Made by a program: the position numbers and the translations under genes. Below the pieces are notes generated by a model, which was not told the DNA's origin, made no database searches, and was given only the letters and a program-made list of their open reading frames with translations. This document shows, piece by piece, positions 15,909-24,188 of a DNA stretch of 44,105 nt (its first letter is position 1; each line of letters starts with the position of its first letter). Source of the DNA: Novosphingobium sp. FKTRR1 (GTDB taxonomy: Bacteria; Pseudomonadota; Alphaproteobacteria; Sphingomonadales; Sphingomonadaceae). The DNA lies in NCBI RefSeq assembly GCF_020404405.1, contig NZ_JAIZDA010000031.1, positions 1 to 44,105 on the forward strand, in the 5' to 3' direction.

Positions 15909-16661
15909 ATGACCAAGTTCCGTTCGCGCGTGAGCAATGCCCTCTCGCCCGCTGCCCGCATCACCCAGGAGATCATCGCCCGGCTTGAGGCAGGGACCAA
16001 GCCCTGGGTCCAGCCCTGGCGCGGCGTGCCCGTCTCGCGGCCCCTGCGGGCCTGCGGGATTCCCTACAAGGGCATGAATTGCTTCTGGCTCTGGATGGTC
16101 GCCGACATGTGCGGCTACGCCTCACCGTTCTGGATGACCTATCGGCAGGCCCAGGAACTCGGCGGGCAGGTCCGCAAGGGCGAGAAGTCGACGATCGCGA
16201 TCTTCTACAAGAGCTACACCAAGGAGGTCGAGGCCCCGGATACCGGCGAGCGCAGCGAGGAGGCACGCCGCGTGCTCAAGTCCTACCCGGTGTTCAATGC
16301 CGATCAGGTCGAAGGGCTACCGTCGCACTTCCGTCCAGCCGCGACCCTCGATCTCGTCGAACCCGAAGGCCGCGAGGCGGAGCTTGATGCCTTTTTTGCG
16401 TCGATCCCGGCGCAGCTGCGGACACACGGTGCAGAAGCCTACTACGAGCCCGGCATCGACCGGATCACGATGCCACCAGTGAGCCTGTTCACGGGCTTCG
16501 ATCACTACTACGCGACGCTCGCGCACGAGCTGTCGCACTGGACCGGGCATGCGAGCCGGCTCGGGCGCAATCTCAAGAACCGCTTCGGCTCTGCGGCCTA
16601 TGCTGCCGAAGAACTTGTCGCCTTATCTGGACAGTCTGCACCGTGCCTGACGCTTCATTGA
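15909..16661 (+). CDS. ardC: ArdC antirestriction protein, N-terminal part (interrupted)
   Basis: ArdC has an N-terminal ssDNA-binding domain (GTKPWVQPWRG, YKGMNCFWLWM, VRKGEKSTIAIFYK) and a C-terminal zincin metalloprotease domain with HELSHWTGH (about 207-215). Proteins of this family protect incoming plasmid DNA from restriction. The normal frame runs to ELVA (about 238), where a 6.6-kb element begins; the last 12 residues (LSGQSAPCLTLH) are encoded by that element. The missing 81 C-terminal residues continue in frame at 23225. The rebuilt protein would be 319 residues, normal for the family. The truncated form keeps the HExxH motif but loses the following helices, including the third metal-ligand region. 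Confidence 0.9.
   Translation: MTKFRSRVSNALSPAARITQEIIARLEAGTKPWVQPWRGVPVSRPLRACGIPYKGMNCFWLWMVADMCGYASPFWMTYRQAQELGGQVRKGEKSTIAIFYKSYTKEVEAPDTGERSEEARRVLKSYPVFNADQVEGLPSHFRPAATLDLVEPEGREAELDAFFASIPAQLRTHGAEAYYEPGIDRITMPPVSLFTGFDHYYATLAHELSHWTGHASRLGRNLKNRFGSAAYAAEELVALSGQSAPCLTLH
16616..16621. repeat. Target duplication TGTCGC, left
   Basis: TGTCGC here and at 23218-23223 flank the second recombinase-trio element. Deleting the element and one copy restores the ardC frame exactly. Confidence 0.8.
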
Positions 16662-16687
16662 ACGGTATGTTCTGGCGCAACGCAGGG

Positions 16688-16744
16688 GGTCATCAGGCCG
16701 GATGAAGCGCTATCCATAAGCTGGCGTAGTCCGGCCTGATGACC
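16688..16744. repeat. 15-bp perfect inverted repeat near left end of the second trio element
   Basis: GGTCATCAGGCCGGA (16688-16702) and its exact complement (16730-16744) are separated by 27 bp, about 65 bp inside the left end and 20 bp before the first recombinase gene. It may be a recombinase binding site or an autoregulatory operator. Confidence 0.8.
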
Positions 16745-16763
16745 ACCGTCCCGCAGGCGCGCA

Positions 16764-18206
16764 ATGGGTGCGTTCTGGATTCGGGAGGGGGTCCGGGGGA
16801 GGGACTGGCAAGCTGTGGATATTTCAGAAGAACCGATCTCCATCCAGGAACGCCGCGAAGCAGATGGACTGGACGCCCACATTCCGATCATCCTGCGCGA
16901 TGGTACGATCTATGATCCTGATCTCGATCGCTACTTCCTCGATCTGCCGCTCAACGGCGCGCGTTCGCGCCACTCGCTGCGGGCACACGGCTACGATGTC
17001 CTGGTTTGGTTGCGGTTTCTGGGTTCGGCTCGCCGCAAGACAGTCTGGCAAGCCGATACCGATGATGTCGGTGCGTATCATCGGGCACGCCGGCGTAGTG
17101 ACGCCGAGTTCCGGATATCAGCCTCGTCGTGGAACCGGGCGGTTGCATCGCTGGACAAGCTCTATCGATGGGCCGAGCGCGAGGGCCTGGTCGAGCGTAC
17201 GCCATTCACCCATCGGCAGATCTGGCGAAGATCGCACGGCGGTCGGCGCGCTGCCATCGCCGAGCATAACGAAGCTTATGAGCGGGCTGCGCGCCGGTCC
17301 GATGTGCGCTTCGTCGATCTTCCCGCCTACCATGTATTCCGAGACGTCGGCCTGCGCGGCCTGACCGTCGAGGGAGCTGAGCGCCCGGGAGCGCGCGACC
17401 GCAATGGTGCACGCAACGCGCTGTTCGCTGACCTGCTGGTCACCACCGGTTTGCGTCTCGAGGAAGCATCCTTCCTTCTCGCAGCGGAGATTCCCGGCAG
17501 CGATGTTCGTGTAGAGCGCCAACGCCGGGTAGAACTGCCGGCGGCCCTGACCAAGGGCGACCGGGGCCGGACCATGCTGCTACCGCGTCGCCTGCTGCCC
17601 GCATTCGATGCATACATTGCGGTCGAGCGCGCATCGGCGGTGGCCAAGTTCGCCTCACGTCGAGGTTGGGAGGCCATCGACCGCCCGATCTTCATACACC
17701 GCCCACCCACCGCACCGACCGCTTTGCACCTCGTGGGCGGCGGCATGATGGATATGGAAGTCGTCACACCGGATGAACGGGCCAGGCTCGTGATTTGCGC
17801 CGACGATGGCACGCCAGGTGAGGCGGCAGTCCTCTGGCTCACCGAGGTCGGGCAACCGGTGCTGCCCAACTCGTGGGAAGCGATCTTTGCCCGGGCGAGC
17901 CGTCGATGCACGGATGCCGGTATTTCCGTTCGCGTCAGCCCCCATCAGCTCAGGCATTCGTTCGCCGTGCACATGCTGGCGATGCTGATCCAGCGGCGCC
18001 TCGGCGAAGTTGCTGCACCGGCAGGCGCCATGGACGGCTATCGCCAGTTGCTCGGTGATCCGCTGCAGCAGGTGCAACGCCTGCTCGGCCATTCCAGCCT
18101 TGCCACCACGTCGATCTATCTCGATCACATTGCCACTCGTGCCGATACCGTCGATGCGGCGGTGGAAGAGTTGCTTGCGCGTGTGCCGGGCTATCTCCGG
18201 CCATGA
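16764..18206 (+). CDS. Tyrosine recombinase 1 of the second trio
   Basis: A 480-residue tyrosine recombinase with an intact catalytic set: VTTGLRLEEASF (Arg about 232), HQLRHSFAVHM (about 394), LLGHSSLATT (about 437) and Tyr in SIYLDHI (about 450). The N-terminal half contains a SAM-like core-binding region (LRAHGYDVLVWLRFLG). It is the only member of this trio with all canonical residues clearly placed, so it is probably the one that cleaves DNA. It overlaps the next gene by 4 bp (ATGA). Confidence 0.9.
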   Translation: MGAFWIREGVRGRDWQAVDISEEPISIQERREADGLDAHIPIILRDGTIYDPDLDRYFLDLPLNGARSRHSLRAHGYDVLVWLRFLGSARRKTVWQADTDDVGAYHRARRRSDAEFRISASSWNRAVASLDKLYRWAEREGLVERTPFTHRQIWRRSHGGRRAAIAEHNEAYERAARRSDVRFVDLPAYHVFRDVGLRGLTVEGAERPGARDRNGARNALFADLLVTTGLRLEEASFLLAAEIPGSDVRVERQRRVELPAALTKGDRGRTMLLPRRLLPAFDAYIAVERASAVAKFASRRGWEAIDRPIFIHRPPTAPTALHLVGGGMMDMEVVTPDERARLVICADDGTPGEAAVLWLTEVGQPVLPNSWEAIFARASRRCTDAGISVRVSPHQLRHSFAVHMLAMLIQRRLGEVAAPAGAMDGYRQLLGDPLQQVQRLLGHSSLATTSIYLDHIATRADTVDAAVEELLARVPGYLRP

Positions 18207-19993
18207 CCGCCGCTCCTCGTAAAGGCCGTAAGGTCGGGTTCGAGGGCCAGACCACAGAGCCCGAGGCCGACCCATGGCTGCAGATCAGCACGCTGCGCTT
18301 CACGATCGCCCCGCCGTATGGGGGCGAGGTTCTTGTCGATTTCACCAGACTGCACCCACGGGGACTGGCACTCGCCTTTGCCCGAGGCCTGTTCATGCTG
18401 GTCGCTCCACGCGGGCCCGTAGCGGTTCGCTCCTCCATCAAGACATACATGACCCAGCTGCCGAGCTTCTTTGCCTATCTTGCCAGGACTGGTGATCGGA
18501 TCTCCGGGCCGGCCGACCTGCGAGCCAGCCACGTCGATGGATACGAAGCGTGGCTCGAAGCTCAGGGCAAGTCGCGGGGCCACGCGCCGACCTTTGTCGC
18601 CAAGGTCGTTTCCGTGCTTCGCCGGATCGCTTCCGATCAGCCGGATGTCATCGAGGCGGGCTTGCGTGAGCGGCTTCGCTACGTCAGCTCGCAACCTTAC
18701 GCCCCGCCCCGCCCACGCGACGCCTACAGCCCGTTCGTTGCCCGCCAGCTCCGCGACGCGGCCCGCATCGATCTGGTCGCGATCGAGGCCAGATTGCGGG
18801 CTGGCCCATGCTTTGGCGAGATTCGGGAGATCGAGGCAACTGCCCGCAAGGCGCACGCCGCGATAGAGGCGCGTGGGGTCCTCAGGCATCGCGACCCTGA
18901 GTGGATGGCACTCTATGCCAGGCGTTGGAAGCGCGGCCTCTGGAACGCGGATTTCAGCATGACGCTGCACAGCGCTCATTACCTGACGTCCGTCGATATC
19001 GTGCCGCTGCTGGTCCTGCTTTCGCTGGAGACCGGGCTTGAGCTCGAGTGCTGCAAAACGCTGACCGTCGATTGTTTGCGCAACGCCTCGGGCGGTACGG
19101 TGGAGATCGCTTACACCAAGCTTCGCGCACATGGCGCCGAACACAAGACCATCAGGGTGCGAGACGGTGCCTCGTCGACGCCGGGAGGGCTGATCCGGCG
19201 CATCATCGCACTCTCGGCAAGCGCGCGGGCCCATAATTCCAGCGATTGCCTGTGGGTCTATTACCAGACCGGTGAGATCGTCCACGGCATTCGCCATCCG
19301 CGCTCGACCATCGATGCATGGACCACGCGCCACGCCATTGCCGATGACACGGGCAGACCGCTGTATCTGCGCCTGTCCCGGCTCCGTAAAACGCACAAGG
19401 CGCTCTGGTATCTCAAGACCGAAGGGCACATGGCACGGTTCGCCGTCGGCCACACGATCGAGATCGCAGCGCGGCACTATGCCGATGTTCCCTCGCTCAG
19501 ACCCCTGCATGAGCAGACCGTCGCCGACGCCCTCGAGGAGGCAGTCGCCGGTCCCCGAGTCATTCCTCCCTCCGAGGAAGATCATCTGCGCAGTCGAGCC
19601 GCAAGCGCGGACCAGATTGCCGATGCGCCATCGGTTGCCGTGCTCGACGGAGAACAGGACGTATGGCTGGCGAGCTGCGGCGGCTTCTACGCAAGCCCTT
19701 TTGCCGCAGCTGTCGGCTCTCCATGTCCCACGCCGTTCTGGGGCTGCCTCGATTGCAAAAACGCGGTGATCACTGCGCGCAAGTTGCCAGCGATCCTCGC
19801 GTTTCTCACCTTTATCGATGAGCAGCGCGCAGGCATGAACACGAACGAGTGGGCGGCCAAGTTTGGTCACGCCCGTGAACGCATCGTCCGCCAGATCCTG
19901 CCTGCCTTCGGCGATGACGCTGTGGCTCAGGCTCGCGCGCGGCTCGCCGCCCAGCATCCCATTGTCTATCTGCCGCCCGAGGCCCGGGCATGA
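18203..19993 (+). CDS. Tyrosine recombinase-like protein 2 of the second trio (degenerate active site)
   Basis: A 596-residue protein with an integrase-like layout: N-terminal core-binding region (RSSIKTYMTQLPSFFAYLARTG) and a C-terminal half ending with VGHTIEIAARHYADV, which aligns with the recombinase GH...Y box. The expected TGLR motif reads ETGLELECC, so the first catalytic Arg appears to be missing, and the HxxR box reads RLRKTHKA. A Cys-rich tail (SPCPTPFWGCLDCKNAVI) could bind metal. It probably acts as a structural or targeting partner of the first recombinase. ATGA overlaps join it to both neighbours. Confidence 0.82.
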   Translation: MTAAPRKGRKVGFEGQTTEPEADPWLQISTLRFTIAPPYGGEVLVDFTRLHPRGLALAFARGLFMLVAPRGPVAVRSSIKTYMTQLPSFFAYLARTGDRISGPADLRASHVDGYEAWLEAQGKSRGHAPTFVAKVVSVLRRIASDQPDVIEAGLRERLRYVSSQPYAPPRPRDAYSPFVARQLRDAARIDLVAIEARLRAGPCFGEIREIEATARKAHAAIEARGVLRHRDPEWMALYARRWKRGLWNADFSMTLHSAHYLTSVDIVPLLVLLSLETGLELECCKTLTVDCLRNASGGTVEIAYTKLRAHGAEHKTIRVRDGASSTPGGLIRRIIALSASARAHNSSDCLWVYYQTGEIVHGIRHPRSTIDAWTTRHAIADDTGRPLYLRLSRLRKTHKALWYLKTEGHMARFAVGHTIEIAARHYADVPSLRPLHEQTVADALEEAVAGPRVIPPSEEDHLRSRAASADQIADAPSVAVLDGEQDVWLASCGGFYASPFAAAVGSPCPTPFWGCLDCKNAVITARKLPAILAFLTFIDEQRAGMNTNEWAAKFGHARERIVRQILPAFGDDAVAQARARLAAQHPIVYLPPEARA

Positions 19994-22215
19994 CTGCCGC
20001 ATCCTTGCCGGCCCATGACGGCAGGGCGCGTGAGACGCTTCCCGTACTCATGTCGGTCCCGTTGCGGCCTGGCTGCAACCGCGCCGATCTCTCGCGTTAC
20101 GGCGATCCGACCTGGGACCTGTCGCCGGGCGTCTTTCGCGATAACGCCCGGCGCTGCCATGTCACCGTGCATTTTAGCAGCATCGAAGACCCAGCCATTG
20201 CCGATGCCCTGCGCCAGTTTCTCCATGCGCGGCTCAATGTCGATCTGCCGGGCCATCGCCCCCGGCTTCAGCCAGCAGCCGTGCGGGGTGAGGCCAACCG
20301 GGCCCTGCTTTTCTTCAACTTCGTGAAGGCCGACCTTGGGCGCTTCGATCTTGCGCGGGTCGATCAGTCTCTGCTTGACCGCTTTGCCCGTTCGAAGCGC
20401 CGTGAGGGGCTACGTCCGGTTGCGGTCGCAGTATTGCTGCGCGTCATCTTCGACCTTCACGAGTTGCGCCGCCACCTTCCAACGGCCCGTCTTCGTATCG
20501 ATCCGTGGCCCGGGCGCAGCCCGTTCTCGGTCGCCGGTGCCCGGTACATCCCCGGTGAGAACCGGACGCCACGCATTCCCGAAGAGATCATGACGCCGCT
20601 GCTGGCATGGTCGCTGCGCTATGTGACCCACTTCGCGCCCGACATTTTCGCTGCGCGCCGGGAGCTTGAGCGTCTCGAAGCCAGGCGCAGCCGATTGATT
20701 GCGCGCGAGGCTCATCTCGATCAGGCCGAACGCCGCGCGCGGCAACGGCAACGGCTAACCGCATACCTCACGGGCTTGCGGCGGCAGGGCCGCGGCGTTC
20801 CCATCTGGACCGGCTTGTACAACGCTGCTGTCCGCACCGATCCGTTGACCGGCGAACACCTGCCACCGATCAACTACCATCTCCTTCATCTCCACGCCGG
20901 CGTCGATGCGCAGGCAGAGCCCGCCATGCACCTCAGTCTGACGACCGGTGCACCAGACCTGATCGCCGCCGCCATCACGGAACTCGGCACCGAAGTCGGG
21001 GGGATGGATGCACCGATCGCCGTGGATCCCGGGACCCGTCAGCCCTGGCGCAGCCGATTCGATGTCAAGGCATTGGCTCTGGAAGAGGTCATGCTACAGT
21101 CCGCAGCCTATATTGTTTGCGCCTATCTGTCGGGTATGCGCGACAGCGAGATCCAGGCAATGAAGCGTGGATGCCTATCCATCGTCAGAGACGAAGACGG
21201 CGTTATATTGCGTCACCGCATCAAGTCGGTCGCGTACAAGGGCAAGCGCGGAGGCGGAGAACAAGCGGAGTGGGTTACGATCGCGCCCGTTGCCGACGCG
21301 GTCGCTGTGCTCGAGCAGTTGTCCGAGCGGGCCGGACGAGCGCGGGGCACTACGACGCTTTGGCCTGTGCTGTCACTTCGCGCCAACACCAAGACTCATG
21401 TCTCTGCCGAGATCGTCCGCCAGCTCAACCGATTTCGTGACCATCTCAACCAGCAGTTTGGATCGCCTGATGCGCCGGTGATTCCTCCACGACCCAATGG
21501 CACACCCTGGCGGCTGACCACCCGTCAGTTCCGCCGCACGATTGCCTGGCATATCGCCAACCGGCCCTTCGGGACGATCGCCGGCATGATTCAGTACAAG
21601 CACGCCAGTGTTGCCGCCTTCGAAGGCTATGCTGGAAGCAGCCGGTCGGGATTTCGCGGCGAGATTGAAGCCCAGCGTGCGCTCGGCCAGATCGACGACA
21701 TCCTGGCCTATTTCGACGAGCGGCAAGGTGGTGCCCGCTTGGGTGGCCCTGCCGCGAACCGCGTCGGGACCGGGCTCGATGTCGTCGCAAGCGAGCTGGC
21801 GCCGCTGCCCGCCATGATCGCCGATCGGCAGCGCTTGCGCACCATGCTCGCCAGTCTCGCGCGAACACTGCATGTCGGCCCGCTGGCCGACTGCTTCTTC
21901 GATCCCGCAACGGCCCTGTGCCTCAACCGGATCACACAGCCCGGCCCGCCAGCACCGATGATTTCGATGTGCGAACCGCTCCGCTGCCCCAACGCCTGCC
22001 TCACCGCGCGGCATCGCGCGTCCTGGCAGCGCGGGGCCGACGAAGCGCGCATGCTGCTGCGCGAGAAGCGGCTTCCTGAGCCGCAGCGGGTCACGCTTCA
22101 GGCCGAAGTCGCAAGGATCGAGACAGTTCTCGCTCAGATCGTGCCCGGTACCGCCACACCGCATGCCGGTGTGGCGGGAGAGGAAGAGGATGCCGGTTTT
22201 GGGGTGACGGACTGA
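19990..22215 (+). CDS. Tyrosine recombinase-like protein 3 of the second trio
   Basis: A 741-residue protein, the largest of the trio. A charged coiled region lies around residues 215-255 (ARRELERLEARRSRLIAREAHLDQAERRARQRQR). The integrase-like core has Arg in LSGMRDSEIQAM (about 384), TTRQFRRTIAWH in the HxxR position and YKHASVAAFEGYAG at the Tyr box. The first His of HxxR seems replaced, so catalytic ability is uncertain. The C-terminal 120 residues contain Cys pairs (LADCFFDPATALC, CEPLRCPNACL) suggestive of a zinc site. It overlaps the preceding gene by 4 bp and is followed 44 bp later by the element's ardC. Confidence 0.82.
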   Translation: MTAASLPAHDGRARETLPVLMSVPLRPGCNRADLSRYGDPTWDLSPGVFRDNARRCHVTVHFSSIEDPAIADALRQFLHARLNVDLPGHRPRLQPAAVRGEANRALLFFNFVKADLGRFDLARVDQSLLDRFARSKRREGLRPVAVAVLLRVIFDLHELRRHLPTARLRIDPWPGRSPFSVAGARYIPGENRTPRIPEEIMTPLLAWSLRYVTHFAPDIFAARRELERLEARRSRLIAREAHLDQAERRARQRQRLTAYLTGLRRQGRGVPIWTGLYNAAVRTDPLTGEHLPPINYHLLHLHAGVDAQAEPAMHLSLTTGAPDLIAAAITELGTEVGGMDAPIAVDPGTRQPWRSRFDVKALALEEVMLQSAAYIVCAYLSGMRDSEIQAMKRGCLSIVRDEDGVILRHRIKSVAYKGKRGGGEQAEWVTIAPVADAVAVLEQLSERAGRARGTTTLWPVLSLRANTKTHVSAEIVRQLNRFRDHLNQQFGSPDAPVIPPRPNGTPWRLTTRQFRRTIAWHIANRPFGTIAGMIQYKHASVAAFEGYAGSSRSGFRGEIEAQRALGQIDDILAYFDERQGGARLGGPAANRVGTGLDVVASELAPLPAMIADRQRLRTMLASLARTLHVGPLADCFFDPATALCLNRITQPGPPAPMISMCEPLRCPNACLTARHRASWQRGADEARMLLREKRLPEPQRVTLQAEVARIETVLAQIVPGTATPHAGVAGEEEDAGFGVTD

Positions 22216-22259
22216 AGGAGCGGGAGAGAGTTTCCCTCCGACCGTCGCGGAGACCTGCC

Positions 22260-23162
22260 ATGACCCGATCCCACCCAGCATCGGCGCGCGCCGACGTCTA
22301 TTCACGCATCACCGCCGAGATCGTTGATGCCATCGAAGCCGGTGCCGGTGACTGGCGCATGCCGTGGCATCACGACGGCGCGGCCACCACCCGGCCGCAG
22401 AATGTCACCTCTCGTCGGCGCTATCGGGGCGTCAACGTGCTGGCGCTCTGGATTGCTGCCGAAGCGGCTGCTTATTCCAGCGGTCTGTGGGGCACCTACC
22501 GTCAGTGGGCGGCTCTCGGTGCGCAGGTTCGCAAAGGGGAGCACGGCACCACGGTCGTATTCTGGAAGCAGGCTACATCGCGCGCCGACGATGATCATGA
22601 TGAGGGCGAAGCCGGCCCCGGGCGCATGTTCGCCCGCGCGTTCACCGTGTTCAACCTCGCTCAGGTGGAAGGCTACGAGCCTGCACCGGTCGCGGTCTTG
22701 CCCGAGAGCGAACGGTTCGCGCACGCCGAGGCGTTCGTTTCTGCATTGAAGATTCCGGTCATCGAGGGGGCATACGACGCGCATTACCGGATCGATCTCG
22801 ACCAGATTTTCATGCCGACCTTTGCCACATTCCGCGACGCGTCGGCCCACATGGGCACATTGCTGCACGAATGTGGTCACGCCACTGGCGCAAAGCACCG
22901 GCTCGACCGCAACTTCGCCGAACGGTTCAAGCGCGACAGCCTCGCGATCGAGGAGATTTGCGCCGAACTTACCGCATCGTTCGTCCTCGCGGATCTCGGT
23001 ATCGCCCATCACCCACGGCCCGATCACGCCGCCTACGTCGCGTCCTGGCTGCGCGTGTTCAAGGATGACCCACGTGCGATTTTCACAGCTGCCAGCAAGG
23101 CCCAGGCCGCAGCCGACTGGATGCATGCCCAGCAGCCTCAGGCCGAGGAGATGGCGGCGTGA
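22260..23162 (+). CDS. ArdC-like antirestriction protein carried by the second trio element
   Basis: A complete 300-residue ArdC-family protein: ssDNA-binding domain at the N terminus (AGDWRMPWHHD, YRGVNVLALWI, VRKGEHGTTVVFWK) and zincin motif LLHECGHATGAKHRLDR (about 201-217), with the downstream Glu-rich helix AIEEICAELTASF. It differs widely from the interrupted ardC, so it is not a duplication of it. Its TGA overlaps a GTG that starts the host ardC C-terminal fragment (GTGA), possibly coupling the two. The cargo may replace the function the insertion destroys. Confidence 0.9.
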   Translation: MTRSHPASARADVYSRITAEIVDAIEAGAGDWRMPWHHDGAATTRPQNVTSRRRYRGVNVLALWIAAEAAAYSSGLWGTYRQWAALGAQVRKGEHGTTVVFWKQATSRADDDHDEGEAGPGRMFARAFTVFNLAQVEGYEPAPVAVLPESERFAHAEAFVSALKIPVIEGAYDAHYRIDLDQIFMPTFATFRDASAHMGTLLHECGHATGAKHRLDRNFAERFKRDSLAIEEICAELTASFVLADLGIAHHPRPDHAAYVASWLRVFKDDPRAIFTAASKAQAAADWMHAQQPQAEEMAA

Positions 23163-23470
23163 AACAGGTTCGAAAAAATGGCGCTGGAATTCACATTAGC
23201 GCTGGACTGTCAGGATATGTCGCGGAACTGTCGAGCGCGATGCTCGGTGCCGAGCTCGGCCTCCCGGTGGCGCATCTCCACAGTCATGCCAGCTATATCG
23301 AGCACTGGCTCAAACTGCTGAAGGACAATGACCGTGCGATCCTGACTGCGGCGGCGCGCGCCGAGGAAGCTGCAGGGCTTCTGCTCAAGCTCGGCGGTCG
23401 AGCGGTTCCTGGTGACACTGAAGATGACGCAGAGCCCGGCAGCGATGCTGCCGATGCACTCGCAGCCTGA
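23159..23470 (+). CDS. ArdC C-terminal part fused to the end of the second trio element
   Basis: 103 codons from a GTG overlapping the stop of the element's ardC. Codons 1-20 read through the element's right end; from VAELSSAMLGAEL onward it is the missing C terminus of the ardC gene at 15909, including the helix after EELVAE and the segment SHASYIEHWLKLLKDN. The GTGA overlap could allow translation by reinitiation. Alone it lacks the ssDNA-binding domain and HExxH, so it is probably non-functional or at most a partner of the N-terminal piece. Confidence 0.75.
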   Translation: MKQVRKNGAGIHISAGLSGYVAELSSAMLGAELGLPVAHLHSHASYIEHWLKLLKDNDRAILTAAARAEEAAGLLLKLGGRAVPGDTEDDAEPGSDAADALAA

Positions 23471-23483
23471 CGGGAGAACGACG

Positions 23484-23906
23484 ATGGGACGTTCTGTCAG
23501 CTATCCATCCGGCGCGGCCGTGGCGTTCCAGGTTCTGGATGTCGATGACGATGGCGACTGGGATTTCGAGCTTGAATGGCTGCGCGAAGACCTGATCGAG
23601 CGGGCGAGGGCTGCTTTCCCCTCGCTCGAGCCGCAGCAGGGCTGGCGCGGCCGTGAGGACCGGATTCTTCTGCGCAACGCCTATGCCGATTTCGGTATGT
23701 CGGTCTATGGCAGCCTCGTCGCCGTCTGGATCGCCGAGCGCCAAGACGGCCCCTACTGGGAGTGCGACTGGCGCCATCCCCGAACCGGCCGAGCACGCCG
23801 CTGGCTGGCCCAGATCGCACCGCGCTTCGAGGACCTGTTCGGCGAGTACGAATGCCTCGGGCACATGTCGAACGGGGAGGGCGTCTATCGCAAGCGGGCA
23901 GCCTGA
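23484..23906 (+). CDS. Conserved hypothetical protein of the leading region
   Basis: A 140-residue acidic soluble protein with a Trp/Asp-rich middle (DVDDDGDWDFELEWLREDL) and an aromatic C-terminal half (QDGPYWECDWRHPRTGRARRWL). I do not recognise a named domain. The ATG at 23484 follows GGGAG at good spacing; an upstream ATG in the same frame lies inside the ardC fragment and was not used. Its position between ardC and the DUF2493 gene suggests a role in establishment of incoming DNA, which is inference from context. It was probably co-transcribed with ardC before the insertion. Confidence 0.75.
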   Translation: MGRSVSYPSGAAVAFQVLDVDDDGDWDFELEWLREDLIERARAAFPSLEPQQGWRGREDRILLRNAYADFGMSVYGSLVAVWIAERQDGPYWECDWRHPRTGRARRWLAQIAPRFEDLFGEYECLGHMSNGEGVYRKRAA

Positions 23907-24132
23907 TCGGCTGCCCGTTCCTTGGGTATCCTGACGGATTCGCGCGCTAACGCATCAGCTCTCCGGTGCCGCGAGAGAGGCCCTGGGCCGGTCGCCCCCG
24001 CCCCGCAACCCGGCTTGGCACGGCCCGTGTTGGCGCGCCTGCAGCGCGCCTGCCCGCACCAGCTGCGCCAAGCGGGTTTCCGCCCTTCGGGCGTGCAGGA
24101 CGCGGGGCTTGACCGACCCTGACGGGCTCTCG

Positions 24133-24164
24133 CCGGCACCGGGGAGCACGACGCTCCTTGCCGG
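24133..24164 (+). promoter_or_regulatory. Leader hairpin upstream of the DUF2493 gene
   Basis: CCGGCA and TGCCGG form an outer stem around an inner GGAGC-acgac-GCTCC stem, ending about 10 bp before GTCAGGAGG. The 280-bp gap in which it lies (23907-24188) has no gene that I can support. Confidence 0.5.
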
Positions 24165-24188
24165 TCTCACACCGTCAGGAGGTACCCC

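Larger units (their letters stand above)
16622..23217 (+). mobile_element. Second recombinase-trio element carrying its own ardC, inserted in ardC
   Basis: A 6596-bp insertion with a TGTCGC target duplication. Its ends share an imperfect terminal inverted repeat: TATCTGGACAGTC on the left (16624-16636) and TATCCTGACAGTC on the right (reverse complement of 23205-23217). It carries three overlapping tyrosine recombinase genes of 480, 596 and 741 codons plus a complete ardC-like gene. The recombinases are far longer than those of the RIT element and clearly a separate family. Published three-integrase islands (GInt type) and Tn554-like systems are possible relatives; I cannot confirm which. Confidence 0.88.

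Noticed and set aside
18191..20002. Minus-strand open frame of 603 codons opposite the second recombinase
   Set aside because: Shadow of the recombinase frame. The recombinase frame has ATGA overlaps with both neighbours; the minus frame has no ribosome binding site and no family features.
7129..22215. The two recombinase trios as copies of one element family
   Set aside because: Lengths (515/304/334 versus 480/596/741), terminal repeats and catalytic residues all differ. Only the number of genes and the 6-bp target duplication are alike.
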